Origin: Muribaculaceae bacterium
Lineage (GTDB): Bacteria; Bacteroidota; Bacteroidia; Bacteroidales; Muribaculaceae
Length of the DNA stretch: 64,000 bases
Assembly: GCA_017557625.1 (NCBI GenBank)
Contig: JAFYYG010000066.1
Span: 62,001-126,000 of the forward strand
Direction of reading: 5' to 3'
Part shown: positions 25,940-35,172 of the stretch, one piece after another
Layout: every line of letters starts with the position of its first letter
Numbering within the stretch: the first letter of the stretch is position 1
Program-made: the position numbers and the translations under genes
The notes under the pieces: model-generated
Told to the model about the DNA's origin: nothing
The model's database searches: none
What the model saw: only the letters and a program-made list of their open reading frames with translations

Positions 25940-27490
25940 TTATTTCAATTTCCCATTGACATAACGTCCATCAAACTTGCCTTGATAAGTCCATGTCCCA
26001 TTCCACAAAAGGCCATCTTTTGCATAGCCCTTGAAAACTCTACCATCTGTTTGAGTATATTTGCATGGACCATTATACAAGCCATTTTTGAAATGCCCCT
26101 CATAAATGTTTCCTTTGTCTTCTCCTATTTTTTCTATAAACTTGCAATTATCTCCTTCCCTCACTCCATTTATATAGGGTCCAATATAATCTCCACGAGA
26201 ATATTTACCAGTACCAATGCCATTTGGTAAACCATTAAACGTAGTGCCAGTATAATAAAAAGTTTCTGAAGAAGAGCCTTCTTTAATCGTAAATTTTTTG
26301 GGGCTTCCTTTGGGTATAGTGTCATACACATCACAACTGGCACTATTCTCATGAATAGAATCATAATCAGGTTTGTTCACATTAGCAAGTTTGTTGTTTT
26401 CTTTTTGTGGTGATTTCTTGTTCTCATCATTGTGCCATAATAAGAAAGACGATGCCGACAATGAAACCGCAATAGCCAAGACTGCCATCACAATAATCCA
26501 TTTTGTCATCCTTCTTCTGTTTTTTTTGTTCTTTTTCGAATCAAGATTTTTTTTGGAAACTGATGATTGTGCTAGCACCATATCCATTTTTTCAGGATTA
26601 TTCCTTTTCTCTGGAAAATCTCTTGAGAAAATGTCATTAATCAGCTCTTGTGCAGTCTGATAACGTGCTGCACTATTCATTTCTATCGCCTTCATGATGA
26701 TAGAGTTAATCTGCTCTGGGATGGCAGGATTCAACTCAATAGGCTCCTTCATTGGCTCTATAGTGCGTTCGGTTGCGTCAAGAGGGCATTGCCCTGTCAA
26801 CAGATAATAGAACACCGCTCCCACCGAATACATATCAGTAAAAGCCCCTTTTCGAGAGATAGATGAGTATTGTTCTATGGGAGCAAATCCTCTCTTGAGT
26901 ACGGTAGTATGGCGTTGTGTCTTATTCTCAACAAAGTTACGAGCCGATCCGAAGTCAATGAGAACTATTTTCTGCATAGGAGTAACAATGATGTTGTCGG
27001 GTGTCACATCTCGGTGAAGAATGTGCTTAGAGTGAATGTAAGTCAGTGCCTCACACACCTGCACAATATAGTTGACAGCCATCTCATAGTCCATGGGTCC
27101 ATTATTCTCAACCATTCGTTGCAATGTTATGCCTTCAACAAACGACATCACCATATAGGAGGTGCCGTTCTCATCAAAGATGTCGAGCACCTTCACCACA
27201 GCCTCGTTGTGTAGTTTTGCCAATGTGCGTCCCTCATCGATGAACCGTTGTCGATAATGATTGAAATCTGCGACCTCTATCCCCTGCAGGCTCACGTGGT
27301 TGTTTGAAGTATTTCTTACGTTGTGTCCACTAAGGAAAAACTCTTTGATGGCAACTTTCTTGTTAAGGTCGGAATGGTGACCAGCATAGGTTATGCCAAA
27401 GCCACCAGCGCCTATAACACTGTCAATTATATATTTGCCACCACATAGGATTGTTCCTGATGGAAGTTCTGAATTACATACTTCGTACAT
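25940..27490 (-). CDS. Membrane Ser/Thr protein kinase with periplasmic MORN repeats
   Basis: This 516-residue protein has an N-terminal eukaryotic-type kinase: Gly-loop GAGGFG (27-32), VAIK Lys49, HRDVTPDN with catalytic Asp161 and Asn166, DFG at 179-181 and APIEQYSS in the activation region. A basic juxtamembrane stretch precedes one transmembrane helix (331-352). The C-terminal part (about 412-516) is a series of MORN-like repeats (FNGLPNGIGTGKYSRGDYIGP, YEGHFKNGLYNGPCKY, FKGYAKDG). The kinase would be cytoplasmic and the MORN part periplasmic. With the PP2C phosphatase and the FHA proteins of the same cluster it forms a complete phospho-signalling set. Its likely targets are the FHA partners or the ATPase (inference). 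Confidence 0.92.
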   Translation of the reverse strand: MYEVCNSELPSGTILCGGKYIIDSVIGAGGFGITYAGHHSDLNKKVAIKEFFLSGHNVRNTSNNHVSLQGIEVADFNHYRQRFIDEGRTLAKLHNEAVVKVLDIFDENGTSYMVMSFVEGITLQRMVENNGPMDYEMAVNYIVQVCEALTYIHSKHILHRDVTPDNIIVTPMQKIVLIDFGSARNFVENKTQRHTTVLKRGFAPIEQYSSISRKGAFTDMYSVGAVFYYLLTGQCPLDATERTIEPMKEPIELNPAIPEQINSIIMKAIEMNSAARYQTAQELINDIFSRDFPEKRNNPEKMDMVLAQSSVSKKNLDSKKNKKNRRRMTKWIIVMAVLAIAVSLSASSFLLWHNDENKKSPQKENNKLANVNKPDYDSIHENSASCDVYDTIPKGSPKKFTIKEGSSSETFYYTGTTFNGLPNGIGTGKYSRGDYIGPYINGVREGDNCKFIEKIGEDKGNIYEGHFKNGLYNGPCKYTQTDGRVFKGYAKDGLLWNGTWTYQGKFDGRYVNGKLK

Positions 27491-27590
27491 AAGCTTAGAC
27501 TATTTTTTGTGGAAAATAGTATTTCTTTTATTCTAAATACAAAGTTTCTTTAAATGTAATCTGACTTAAGCAATATATATGGAACGTCAG

Positions 27591-28040
27591 TTAAAAGTGT
27601 CCTCTCATTTTGGTAAATATATACATCATCAGCAACGAGGTCAAGATTGCCAGCATTGTCCTTCCAATCCATTTTCCCACATTCCCCATAGACTTTTTGA
27701 ACTTCTCTCTTCTTGCCCTTTTTTCCTCAGGTGTCTTTTTGTGTTTCTTTTTGCGTTTTTGTTTGGTTTTTCCTTCTTCCCCTTCGGTCTCATTAGAGGT
27801 CATGAAATAGCTTATCCAAGACAATGTTGTGTCGCCTATTTTAATAATGTCGTGCTCATCGAGTGGCACCTCCCCTGTGATTCGTTGACCATTGACAAAA
27901 GTACCGTTCTTGGAATTTAGGTCCTGCAAGAAGAAGGCTCCAGCCTCATCCTGAATGATTTCTAAATGATGACGACCAACAAACGAATCGTCTATGACAA
28001 TATCATTGCCCATATCTCGTCCAACAGTTATTACCTTCAT
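27591..28040 (-). CDS. FHA-domain protein with C-terminal membrane anchor
   Basis: This 149-residue protein begins directly with an FHA domain (1-85): GRDMGNDIVIDDSFVGRHHLEI and LNSKNGTFVNGQRI carry the phosphothreonine-binding Gly-Arg, Ser/Gly-Arg-x-His and Asn residues. A very basic linker (TKQKRKKKHKK) leads to one C-terminal hydrophobic segment (about 125-143). It should be a tail-anchored inner-membrane protein that recruits a phosphorylated partner. It lies between the kinase gene and an exported repeat protein in the same orientation. Confidence 0.9.
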   Translation of the reverse strand: MKVITVGRDMGNDIVIDDSFVGRHHLEIIQDEAGAFFLQDLNSKNGTFVNGQRITGEVPLDEHDIIKIGDTTLSWISYFMTSNETEGEEGKTKQKRKKKHKKTPEEKRARREKFKKSMGNVGKWIGRTMLAILTSLLMMYIFTKMRGHF

Positions 28041-28123
28041 GTTTTCGTTTTTTATAATAGTTACTATTTCTTTTATGTGATGTTGACATCCAACTCAGAT
28101 TCAAGCAATTTATATGATCTCCC

Positions 28124-29692
28124 TTAATTCTTTATCTCCTTGCCATCAGGAGAGTAGTGCTTTACTTTTTCCTCATTAAACCATTCAAATCGGGTGGTTC
28201 CAGGAGCGAAACTGCCCTTGCCAATCCAGTATTCTTTTGTGTCACTCTTCACACGAATATAATCCCCTTTTTTGCGATCAAGATAATAGAGATATTCTTT
28301 ATTATCTGTATTTATCATTTCTACACTATTGTCAGAAATTATTTTCACATAAGCGTAGGTTTTTACAGCTTTTTGTTTCTGACCATTCTCTTTGATATCT
28401 CTTATCTCATTGCCATCACGATCGTAGTGTTTCACTTTATTCTCATTCTCCCATTTGAAAGTGCCATCAGAGTTCAGAGATGCTTTGCCTTTGTAATATT
28501 CTTCTGTTTCTAGATTTACTTTCATCAACTGTTTTTTCTCTTTATTATAGTAGTTTTTACATAAAAAACCGTTTTCCTCAACAGGATCATATTCTTCTTT
28601 ATAGTTCTCGATTTCCTTGTTGTAAGCTGCGGGCTTTTTTGGTGTTGCAGGCTTTTGCGGGGCATTGTCTGCTGTTCCCTCTGGCATTTCTGTTTCCATT
28701 GTCACTTCTTCGGGTTCTCCTTCAAGTAGTGCCAAATCTAATTCTTGTGCAAGATTTGTCAACAAATTGAAATAATTATCAGGTTTCTCGTGCGAATATG
28801 TTTTATTGAAATCCTCAATAAGCTGTACAACTTTTTTGTTCTCGATATCGCCAAGCAGATCTTGTGTGAGCACTTTCAGGTACAGAGAATCGATGCCATT
28901 AACGAGAAGAACACTATCGGAGACAAATCCCTTAACCAAAACGTTGTTAAGCGCAGAATAACAGCGGCGGATGCCTGATTTTACATCAGTTGCTTTTAAA
29001 GAGTCTTTCTCATCGCTGATTTTTCTCATATCAGCTCTAAAGGCGGCAAGCACACTGTCTTGACGCTGTTGCAGTTCCCTGGCTATGAGCATACTGGCAT
29101 TTTCCTCCAATTCTTTTTTGTTGGATTTTGTGCTTACTAAAACCTTATCTCCCCCCGAAAATTTATAGACATTTACTACCACAGGATTCTCTTTGGTATT
29201 TATTTTGTCATAAATTGCCTTGGCTTGCGTCTCGGCACTCGACTTGGTGAGATAATGAGTCCTGTAATCTTTCTCACCCTCCACTTTTACACGATAGATG
29301 AACTCATAAGTGCTCAGGTTGCCCGATTTTCCATATACATTGCAGGGCCCTCCCTTCCACGTAGTGGGAGAAGAGTAAGACCCCTGTGGCGAATGACTGC
29401 CATTGTATTTCGGTGTCCCATTCACATATTCAACCCAGGTAATGTTTTGGACTGTTTGAGTCTTATTGCCGTTGGGTGTTTTTATTGTGATAACATAGTT
29501 GCCGTTTTTGCCTTTTAGGCTAGAGGTTTGTGATGCCACAGCAACATCAAGGTCGTGCCTGGTTTTAAAGGTTCGGGAATATATGGATGCCTTATTAGGA
29601 TATACCTTTAAAACATCTAATGAGTAACCATCATCGGCAAAGGCTGTGATTGCAAATAATATTGCGCTAATAATTGATAATGCTTTTTTCAT
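28124..29692 (-). CDS. Exported protein of the WXG cluster with MORN-like repeats
   Basis: This 522-residue protein has a signal peptide (MKKALSIISAILFAITAFA). Residues 25-190 form an unrecognised domain, 190-310 are helical and partly coiled coil, and an acidic Pro-rich linker (PEEVTMETEMPEGT) follows. The C-terminal part contains two copies of a repeat: MKVNLETEEYYKGKASLNSD ending KHYDRDGNEIRD, and a second with YWIGKGSF ending KHYSPDGKEIKN. The repeat resembles the periplasmic end of the PP2C phosphatase encoded next to it and, more loosely, the kinase's MORN repeats. This suggests a shared periplasmic ligand or mutual contact (inference). Function unknown. Confidence 0.75.
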   Translation of the reverse strand: MKKALSIISAILFAITAFADDGYSLDVLKVYPNKASIYSRTFKTRHDLDVAVASQTSSLKGKNGNYVITIKTPNGNKTQTVQNITWVEYVNGTPKYNGSHSPQGSYSSPTTWKGGPCNVYGKSGNLSTYEFIYRVKVEGEKDYRTHYLTKSSAETQAKAIYDKINTKENPVVVNVYKFSGGDKVLVSTKSNKKELEENASMLIARELQQRQDSVLAAFRADMRKISDEKDSLKATDVKSGIRRCYSALNNVLVKGFVSDSVLLVNGIDSLYLKVLTQDLLGDIENKKVVQLIEDFNKTYSHEKPDNYFNLLTNLAQELDLALLEGEPEEVTMETEMPEGTADNAPQKPATPKKPAAYNKEIENYKEEYDPVEENGFLCKNYYNKEKKQLMKVNLETEEYYKGKASLNSDGTFKWENENKVKHYDRDGNEIRDIKENGQKQKAVKTYAYVKIISDNSVEMINTDNKEYLYYLDRKKGDYIRVKSDTKEYWIGKGSFAPGTTRFEWFNEEKVKHYSPDGKEIKN

Positions 29693-29702
29693 AATATATT
29701 GT

Positions 29703-30938
29703 TTATCTTGGTGTTCCGTCTTTTTTATACTCTTTATAAGCTTTTGTTTTATCTAAATTATAGAAAGGTCCACTGACACCATCACCACTATTTTTTCTTC
29801 TTTCAAAAGTTCCTATTATATAGGTGGAGTCGTTAGATAAATCTACACGAAGTGATTTGCTGGGATCTTTAGTGTTCTCAAAATAAAGAAAATGTCTGTT
29901 TTCGTGATAATAATCAATCGGGTTTGCCCCCTGAGGAATCTCTTTTATGTAGGCAGGTTCGTGAGCTTTCTTTTCAGCTGATATTCCAGTAGTGGTTGTT
30001 TTGCCGTCATCTTTAGGCGACATTATTGTCATAAACAGGGCTATTGAGACAAGAAGTGCCACAACTCCAAGAATGATCCATTTCCAGAATGATTTGGATA
30101 TTCTCATTTTAGCGGTTTTATCTGTTTTTGAGACATCAGCTGCAACACCGCTATTTTTAGCGTCAAAAATGGCTTGTTTGTTGTCGGTTCCCGAGAATCG
30201 CACTAACTGTACTGTGATATTATCGGTGCCACCTCCTGAATTGGCGAGCTCGACAAGCATTTTTCCTGCCTCATTCACGTCGTGGGTTGTTGCCAGCACT
30301 TCCCGGATGTCGTCCTCGCTCATCATTCCCGACAGGCCATCACTGCAGATTAGTAAAATGTCGTTGTCGCATGGCACCAATGGTATTTGGCATGGTTCGG
30401 CATCAACGTCGGCTTTGATACCGAGTGAGCGCCTGATTTTGTTCTTGTCGGGATGATGCTCTGCCTCCTCCTCGGTGATAAGGCCTTGGTCAATAAGCGC
30501 TTGGACAACAGAGTGATCTTTGGTGAGACGGTAGAGGGTATTTTGCTTGTCATTGAAGTAATAGATGCGACTGTCACCTACATGAGCATACCACACCTTG
30601 TCACCGCGCACCAGTGCCACACATGCTGTTGTGCCCATGCCCTTCAATTCGGGTTTTGCGCAGGCGGTAGCATAAATCTTGGCATTGGCATATTCCAGAG
30701 CCTTTATTAGGAATTGCTGAGGTATCACACATGTGTGCTGTTGAGCATATTGGCATATGCTGTCCACACCAATTTTTGATGCCGTGGCGCCTCCCACATG
30801 ACCTCCCATACCATCACAGACGACAAACAGCTCGCCGTTCTGGGTAGATTCCACACGATTGGAGTCCTCGTTTTGTGTACGCACCAACCCCGTGTTGGTC
30901 AAGGCACAAACGCCATTGTTATAATTAACTATACTCAT
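29703..30938 (-). CDS. PP2C-type Ser/Thr phosphatase with membrane anchor and periplasmic tail
   Basis: This 411-residue protein has a PP2C domain over residues 1-255. Metal-binding motifs are RTQNEDS (Asp25), VVCDGMGGHVGG (Asp42, Gly43), HVGDSRIYYF, LICSDGLSGMM and GGGTDNITVQLV. A transmembrane helix follows at about 289-310, then a periplasmic segment whose end (RVDLSNDSTYIIGTFERR, then a YKEYKKDGTPR close) resembles the repeats of the neighbouring exported protein. It would reverse the action of the kinase at 25940. Kinase, phosphatase and exported repeat protein lie within 5 kb on one strand with short gaps. Confidence 0.92.
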   Translation of the reverse strand: MSIVNYNNGVCALTNTGLVRTQNEDSNRVESTQNGELFVVCDGMGGHVGGATASKIGVDSICQYAQQHTCVIPQQFLIKALEYANAKIYATACAKPELKGMGTTACVALVRGDKVWYAHVGDSRIYYFNDKQNTLYRLTKDHSVVQALIDQGLITEEEAEHHPDKNKIRRSLGIKADVDAEPCQIPLVPCDNDILLICSDGLSGMMSEDDIREVLATTHDVNEAGKMLVELANSGGGTDNITVQLVRFSGTDNKQAIFDAKNSGVAADVSKTDKTAKMRISKSFWKWIILGVVALLVSIALFMTIMSPKDDGKTTTTGISAEKKAHEPAYIKEIPQGANPIDYYHENRHFLYFENTKDPSKSLRVDLSNDSTYIIGTFERRKNSGDGVSGPFYNLDKTKAYKEYKKDGTPR

Positions 30939-31011
30939 ATTTGGTCTAGGATAAAGTTCAAAAGATTAAATACAAATATTTTACGTTATAATTGCTGATG
31001 ACTATAATTGT

Positions 31012-32544
31012 TTAGAAATAAATTTTGAGAACTGTATTACCCAACTTAATTGTGTCACCGTTTCGCATTTTAATGTCTTCCACCTTTATGCCATTCATCA
31101 CAAGTCCATTAGTGGAACACAAGTCTTTTATGCCAAATGCCTCTCCATTATAATAAAGCTTGGCATGCTGGCGGCTCACTGTGGGATCTTCTATCACAAT
31201 ATCATTGTCCTCGGCTGTGCCAATAGTGGTCTCGGCCCTTGTGATGGTCGCCTCCTGATGACCAGTCATGGAGAAAATCAACAAACGAGCACGTATATTC
31301 TTCGACATCATCAGTTGATTAATTGTATTAAGCTGCTCTTGACGCTTGGCTTCCATCTCGCCCGAAAGCTTTTGAGCCTGCTTCTGACGCCTCTCACTAT
31401 CGGCATTGTCGATGCGACGTCGCAGCGTTTCCTGTTCGGTCTTAAGCATTTTTCGCTCATTGTCCAGACGCTCCTCCTCTTCTTGCTTCTCGGCCGCAAC
31501 ATCACGCCGGTGACGAATAAAGAAGAAGATACCTAATCCTAACGATGTGAGAAACACGAAAAGCAAAATAGAGAATAGCACGATGTGTGTCTTAACCCAC
31601 AAACCAAATGTCTTGCCAGGCACATTGTAAATGCTGTTAATCCTTTCGCCATCAATTTCTACCGAGACTTGTTTAGATTCGCCTGCTCTGTCATAATGCG
31701 ATGTGAAGGTGATTTGATAGTCAGTGCCTCCCCAACGACGTGGCAACTCATTGAGCCACTTGGTGATAATCTCATTCTCGGAATATGTTTTATTATTTAT
31801 TGGTTGTATCACACCCGATGACGTGATGGCTTGTCCATTAGTCATTTCAGAGAGTGACTCGCCTAAGTTTGTGCTAGAGTCAACATCATCAATATTCACG
31901 ACATAAATGAAAATATTGTGCATCTTTGCCTCTTTAACGACAGTTTGAACCCCATATCTCGAAGAAGAGTCGTATTTGCCTGTTGTGATAAGAACTATTG
32001 CTTTGGCCTCGTTGTCAGGAACACTTTTGAACAGTTCAAAAGATTTCATTAACCCCCACAAAATGTCGGAGTTAGAATCATTGTTCTTAAGCTCTCTTTC
32101 ACCCACCTCTTGCACTTGATCGCATATTTTTTGAAAATCACTAGTAAAAGAATTCGTAAGCGCAAAATATTTTTCTTCGGTGTTGCGATTCAATACTGCC
32201 ACAGTGGCTTTGAGAGCTTCGTTCTTAGGCATGTTTTCAAACAAATAAATCAGCATATCCAAAGTGAAATACATGCCTTTCTCACCACGGTAGTCCCAAA
32301 GGAAGAGGACATTCGACTTCTTCACAGCGGTTTTTGTGAGCGAGTCAATCTTGGTGACTGGCACTTTAACACCCTCCTCCATGACCCTAACATTGTCTTT
32401 TGTCAGTTTCTCTGCACTGGTGGTGTGGACTTTGAAAGACACATTAGGGAAGTCATTGGTGTTGAAGTCCCTGATGACACCCTGACCCAATGCCACAGGA
32501 AACAGTGCCAAAACAACGAGGCTAAGTAATAACAAACGTTTCAT
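31012..32544 (-). CDS. VWA-like periplasmic domain, membrane helix and cytoplasmic FHA domain
   Basis: This 510-residue protein has a signal peptide (ending ALG-QG), then a von Willebrand A-like fold (about 75-270; VLFLWDYRGEKG, AIVLITTGKYDSSS, IFIYVVNIDD). The metal site is degenerate, DYRGE instead of DxSxS. One transmembrane helix (321-343), a long charged coiled coil (350-415) and a C-terminal FHA domain (418-510; SRQHAKLYY, STNGLVMNG) follow. It would link a periplasmic interaction to phospho-dependent binding in the cytoplasm. Its start overlaps the stop of the small W-x-D gene by 4 nt, so the two are translationally coupled. In known ESX systems FHA domains sit on the ATPase itself; here they are separate proteins. 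Confidence 0.88.
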   Translation of the reverse strand: MKRLLLLSLVVLALFPVALGQGVIRDFNTNDFPNVSFKVHTTSAEKLTKDNVRVMEEGVKVPVTKIDSLTKTAVKKSNVLFLWDYRGEKGMYFTLDMLIYLFENMPKNEALKATVAVLNRNTEEKYFALTNSFTSDFQKICDQVQEVGERELKNNDSNSDILWGLMKSFELFKSVPDNEAKAIVLITTGKYDSSSRYGVQTVVKEAKMHNIFIYVVNIDDVDSSTNLGESLSEMTNGQAITSSGVIQPINNKTYSENEIITKWLNELPRRWGGTDYQITFTSHYDRAGESKQVSVEIDGERINSIYNVPGKTFGLWVKTHIVLFSILLFVFLTSLGLGIFFFIRHRRDVAAEKQEEEERLDNERKMLKTEQETLRRRIDNADSERRQKQAQKLSGEMEAKRQEQLNTINQLMMSKNIRARLLIFSMTGHQEATITRAETTIGTAEDNDIVIEDPTVSRQHAKLYYNGEAFGIKDLCSTNGLVMNGIKVEDIKMRNGDTIKLGNTVLKIYF

Positions 32545-32753
32545 ATCGCATCAATTTCTGTTTTAATCTTCTGTAGTGTAACAATCAAGACTTGCATGTC
32601 ACAACGCATTTTATAGGCTTCCATCCGCATAGGTTCTATAATCACACTGAAGAATTTTGCACCCACATCGTCACTCCATGATTCACGAACTTGAAATGCT
32701 GTTTCAGTTAATAAATCATTGCTCTCCTGATAAGAATAAAATGATGATAACAT
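32541..32753 (-). CDS. Small WXG100-like helical protein D
   Basis: This 70-residue all-helical protein has no signal peptide. The centre reads ESWSDDVGAKFF with Trp26-Ser-Asp28, the W-x-D pattern of the other small proteins in the cluster, followed by an amphipathic helix. It is shorter than WXG100 proteins and has a shorter first helix. Its stop overlaps the start of the VWA-FHA gene by 4 nt. WXG100 membership is inference from motif, size and context. Confidence 0.65.
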   Translation of the reverse strand: MLSSFYSYQESNDLLTETAFQVRESWSDDVGAKFFSVIIEPMRMEAYKMRCDMQVLIVTLQKIKTEIDAI

Positions 32754-32838
32754 AATAAATAGAGTCTAATTTGTGGTTTGTAATAATCTTTTCCTTTATT
32801 TCTTGGGATGACAAAAACACTCTCATCTTGTTAATGTG

Positions 32839-34848
32839 TTATTTGCTCCCATTGCTTAGACATTCAATTGCCGAATCTATCTTATTGGCAAGGTTCAATT
32901 GATCATGCCTATTCATAGAATTGTTATTATCTGTGTCAATAGTCGCATTTATAATTATGGACATGCTGTCAAGCTTTTCCTTCTGTTTTACAAGTGTTTG
33001 TTTGCTTTCAGCATAACGACTTTCTACTTTTGCCTTTGATTCTAATATTAAGTCGCGTTGTGATTCATAATTCATTGCATTTTTATAATCTATCGCAACC
33101 TTACCCATTGACATAGCGTCACTTATATTGCCTAAACTGCTTTCAACTGATTCCCTTGTCTGCCCCATATCCTTAACATAATTATCAGAACGATTCAATG
33201 AATCTTTCATAATGTTGTTATCCAAATCTAAATGGGTATCTGATCCTTCAATCGCGTTATTTACTATTGAAACAGGAACAGCTGCTGCATTATCATTATT
33301 TACAGCAAATTCTACAGTCTTAATTTCATCTTCCGGAATGCCCTTTTCAAGAAGTTCATTTCTCAAACGCTCAATTTCTTTCGGATACATACCTCCGCCA
33401 AAATCTCCATATTCTTCCCTGTAGTCCTTAGTCCATGGGGTGGCATTACTCAGCCCAACACCAAGATTTTCCCAACTGCTCCCATATGGATCAGGATTTA
33501 ATGGGTGCTTTTCCATATATTCCATCATCTTTAGATTCTTGTACTTCACCTTATAGTCGGCTAATTGATATTCCTTTTCAAGCATATCAATTTGCTCTTT
33601 GTAGCTGGCATCACAATCATCTATTGCTTGATTATTTTGTGTTCTTTCTGATTCTACACTTTCTAATAATTCTTCCTTACTTAAATTGTGTGTTTTACAC
33701 ATAGTTTCAACAAGAGTTTTTGCATCCGATTGTTGGTGTTTGAGATAATCATCTACATTATCGAAAGGTAGGTTCTTTTTTGATTTGGTCACTTGCCAGA
33801 TAGGATTAAACATATCAAAATCGGGAGAACTTGTATAATCATCATTTACATAATTGAAGTGAAGTTCATCATCCTCCTTTTTGTTGTCTTTATTTCTTTC
33901 GTCTTTCTTGTCCATGAAATATACGCCGGCACCAATGCCTAATCCTGCACCAAGTGCGGCTAATCCCACGCCCGCAGCAATTGTTCCTCCGCTAGCACCT
34001 TCGTTCACTGGAGAGGCATCGGGTGACATGGTGTTTTGTTCTCCTGCTCCATTTCCTGAATTGAAGATTCCTTCGCCACTACTATTGGCACTTGCGCCTT
34101 GGTTGCCATTGCCGCCATATCCATTACCTACACCTTGACTGTCACCGTAGTTACCACCACTTGGATCATAACTGCCATCACCGTGACCACCATTTGGCTC
34201 ATAGTCACCAGTGCTTTGACTGCCATTGCCATGACCAGCGTTTTGGCCATAGGTGCCATCACCATGACTGCTATTGGGGCCATACTTGCCGTTTCCGCCG
34301 TTATGTCCATACTCGCCATTACTGCCGTTAGTGCCATGTTCTTCATGTCCAGGCTCGAGACCACCTCTTTGAGCAGGCATTGTTCCTCGGCCAATACCAG
34401 TGATTGCTAGGGTGTCAACACTAAGATATTGTAGGAGGATAGTATTTATCTCATTCATCGCATGTTCGCTCTGCGAGACGAGTTGTATTATCGTCTCGCG
34501 GTTTCTTGCTGCGCATGATTTAAATTCGTTGATGGCATTTCGCGCTTGATTCACTAGACTCAGGCAACGATTATAGCGAGCAGCAGCACGTTGGTATGCA
34601 CTCTCCTCTGCGTCACACGACTTAGGGTTCTCCTCGTCGTCGTTTTTATGCAACTCGCATTGACTCAGCGCCCTATAAGCGCGCTCTTTTTCCTCAGCAA
34701 GCCTTGCAAGCTTAGTGTTAAATTCAGCAAGCATAGCTTCAGCTCGACTTATGAACGCAGAAATCTCTGCAAATGATCTATCCCTGTTGGAAAGAATCTC
34801 AGACCTAAGACGGCCAGCCTCTTCCAAGTCAATTTTACTTACCGCCAT
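32839..34848 (-). CDS. Large helical protein with Gly/Asn-rich repeats, candidate exported component
   Basis: This 669-residue protein has no signal peptide. Residues 1-150 are alpha-helical and coiled-coil-like, recalling the N-terminal helical targeting domains of LXG/WXG-type toxins. Residues 155-260 are a low-complexity Gly/Asn/His/Ser region of repeats such as GHNGGNGKYGPNSSHGDG. A hydrophobic glycine-rich segment (about 291-312, GVGLAALGAGLGIGAGVYF) could insert in a membrane. The C-terminal 350 residues are charged and helical with no recognised toxin motif. It lies between two small W-x-D genes (gaps 5 and 85 nt). It may be a substrate, a scaffold or a translocon part; the sequence does not decide. 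Confidence 0.75.
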   Translation of the reverse strand: MAVSKIDLEEAGRLRSEILSNRDRSFAEISAFISRAEAMLAEFNTKLARLAEEKERAYRALSQCELHKNDDEENPKSCDAEESAYQRAAARYNRCLSLVNQARNAINEFKSCAARNRETIIQLVSQSEHAMNEINTILLQYLSVDTLAITGIGRGTMPAQRGGLEPGHEEHGTNGSNGEYGHNGGNGKYGPNSSHGDGTYGQNAGHGNGSQSTGDYEPNGGHGDGSYDPSGGNYGDSQGVGNGYGGNGNQGASANSSGEGIFNSGNGAGEQNTMSPDASPVNEGASGGTIAAGVGLAALGAGLGIGAGVYFMDKKDERNKDNKKEDDELHFNYVNDDYTSSPDFDMFNPIWQVTKSKKNLPFDNVDDYLKHQQSDAKTLVETMCKTHNLSKEELLESVESERTQNNQAIDDCDASYKEQIDMLEKEYQLADYKVKYKNLKMMEYMEKHPLNPDPYGSSWENLGVGLSNATPWTKDYREEYGDFGGGMYPKEIERLRNELLEKGIPEDEIKTVEFAVNNDNAAAVPVSIVNNAIEGSDTHLDLDNNIMKDSLNRSDNYVKDMGQTRESVESSLGNISDAMSMGKVAIDYKNAMNYESQRDLILESKAKVESRYAESKQTLVKQKEKLDSMSIIINATIDTDNNNSMNRHDQLNLANKIDSAIECLSNGSK

Positions 34849-34853
34849 AATTA

Positions 34854-35117
34854 TTAATTTTTATTGTAATTATTAATCTTATTACTCAATATTTGTAAAT
34901 GATTGTTCTCTATATCTATATGCATAAAAAGAGTGTCCATATCCAGTTCTTCGAGCCGATGCTCCAAAACTCTTCTTTGTCGGTCGTGCCAATTTGATTT
35001 TTCAAGCGCCTTCCATATTCTTATGATGCTTTGTTGCATTCTCTCTTTATAGCCTTCTAAACTTGATTGCAGAGAGATCAGCATCTCGGCATCGTTTTTT
35101 GAAATAGTATTATTCAT
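34854..35117 (-). CDS. Small WXG100-like helical protein C
   Basis: From the ATG at 35117 it has 87 residues; a TTG six codons upstream is less likely. It is all-helical without a signal peptide. SNWHDRQRRVLEHRL places Trp43-His-Asp45 at the position where WXG100 proteins have their W-x-G turn. Helices of about 35 residues lie on both sides, as in the WXG100 hairpin. It lies 5 nt upstream of the large Gly/Asn-rich protein gene and could be its partner or chaperone. Confidence 0.75.
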   Translation of the reverse strand: MNNTISKNDAEMLISLQSSLEGYKERMQQSIIRIWKALEKSNWHDRQRRVLEHRLEELDMDTLFMHIDIENNHLQILSNKINNYNKN

Positions 35118-35172
35118 AACATTAATGATTATCAAATGGTTAATTCAAATTTATTTCATTGTGATATAAAAC

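Noticed and set aside
25940..32544. Type VI secretion post-translational control module
   Set aside because: Kinase, PP2C and FHA genes are present, but no Tss sheath, Hcp, VgrG or membrane-complex genes are. The neighbours are W-x-D proteins and an FtsK ATPase.
29703..32544. TerY-P triad (VWA, PP2C, kinase) of tellurium-type stress systems
   Set aside because: The VWA-like domain has a signal peptide and a degenerate metal site and is fused to FHA. No Ter proteins are nearby.
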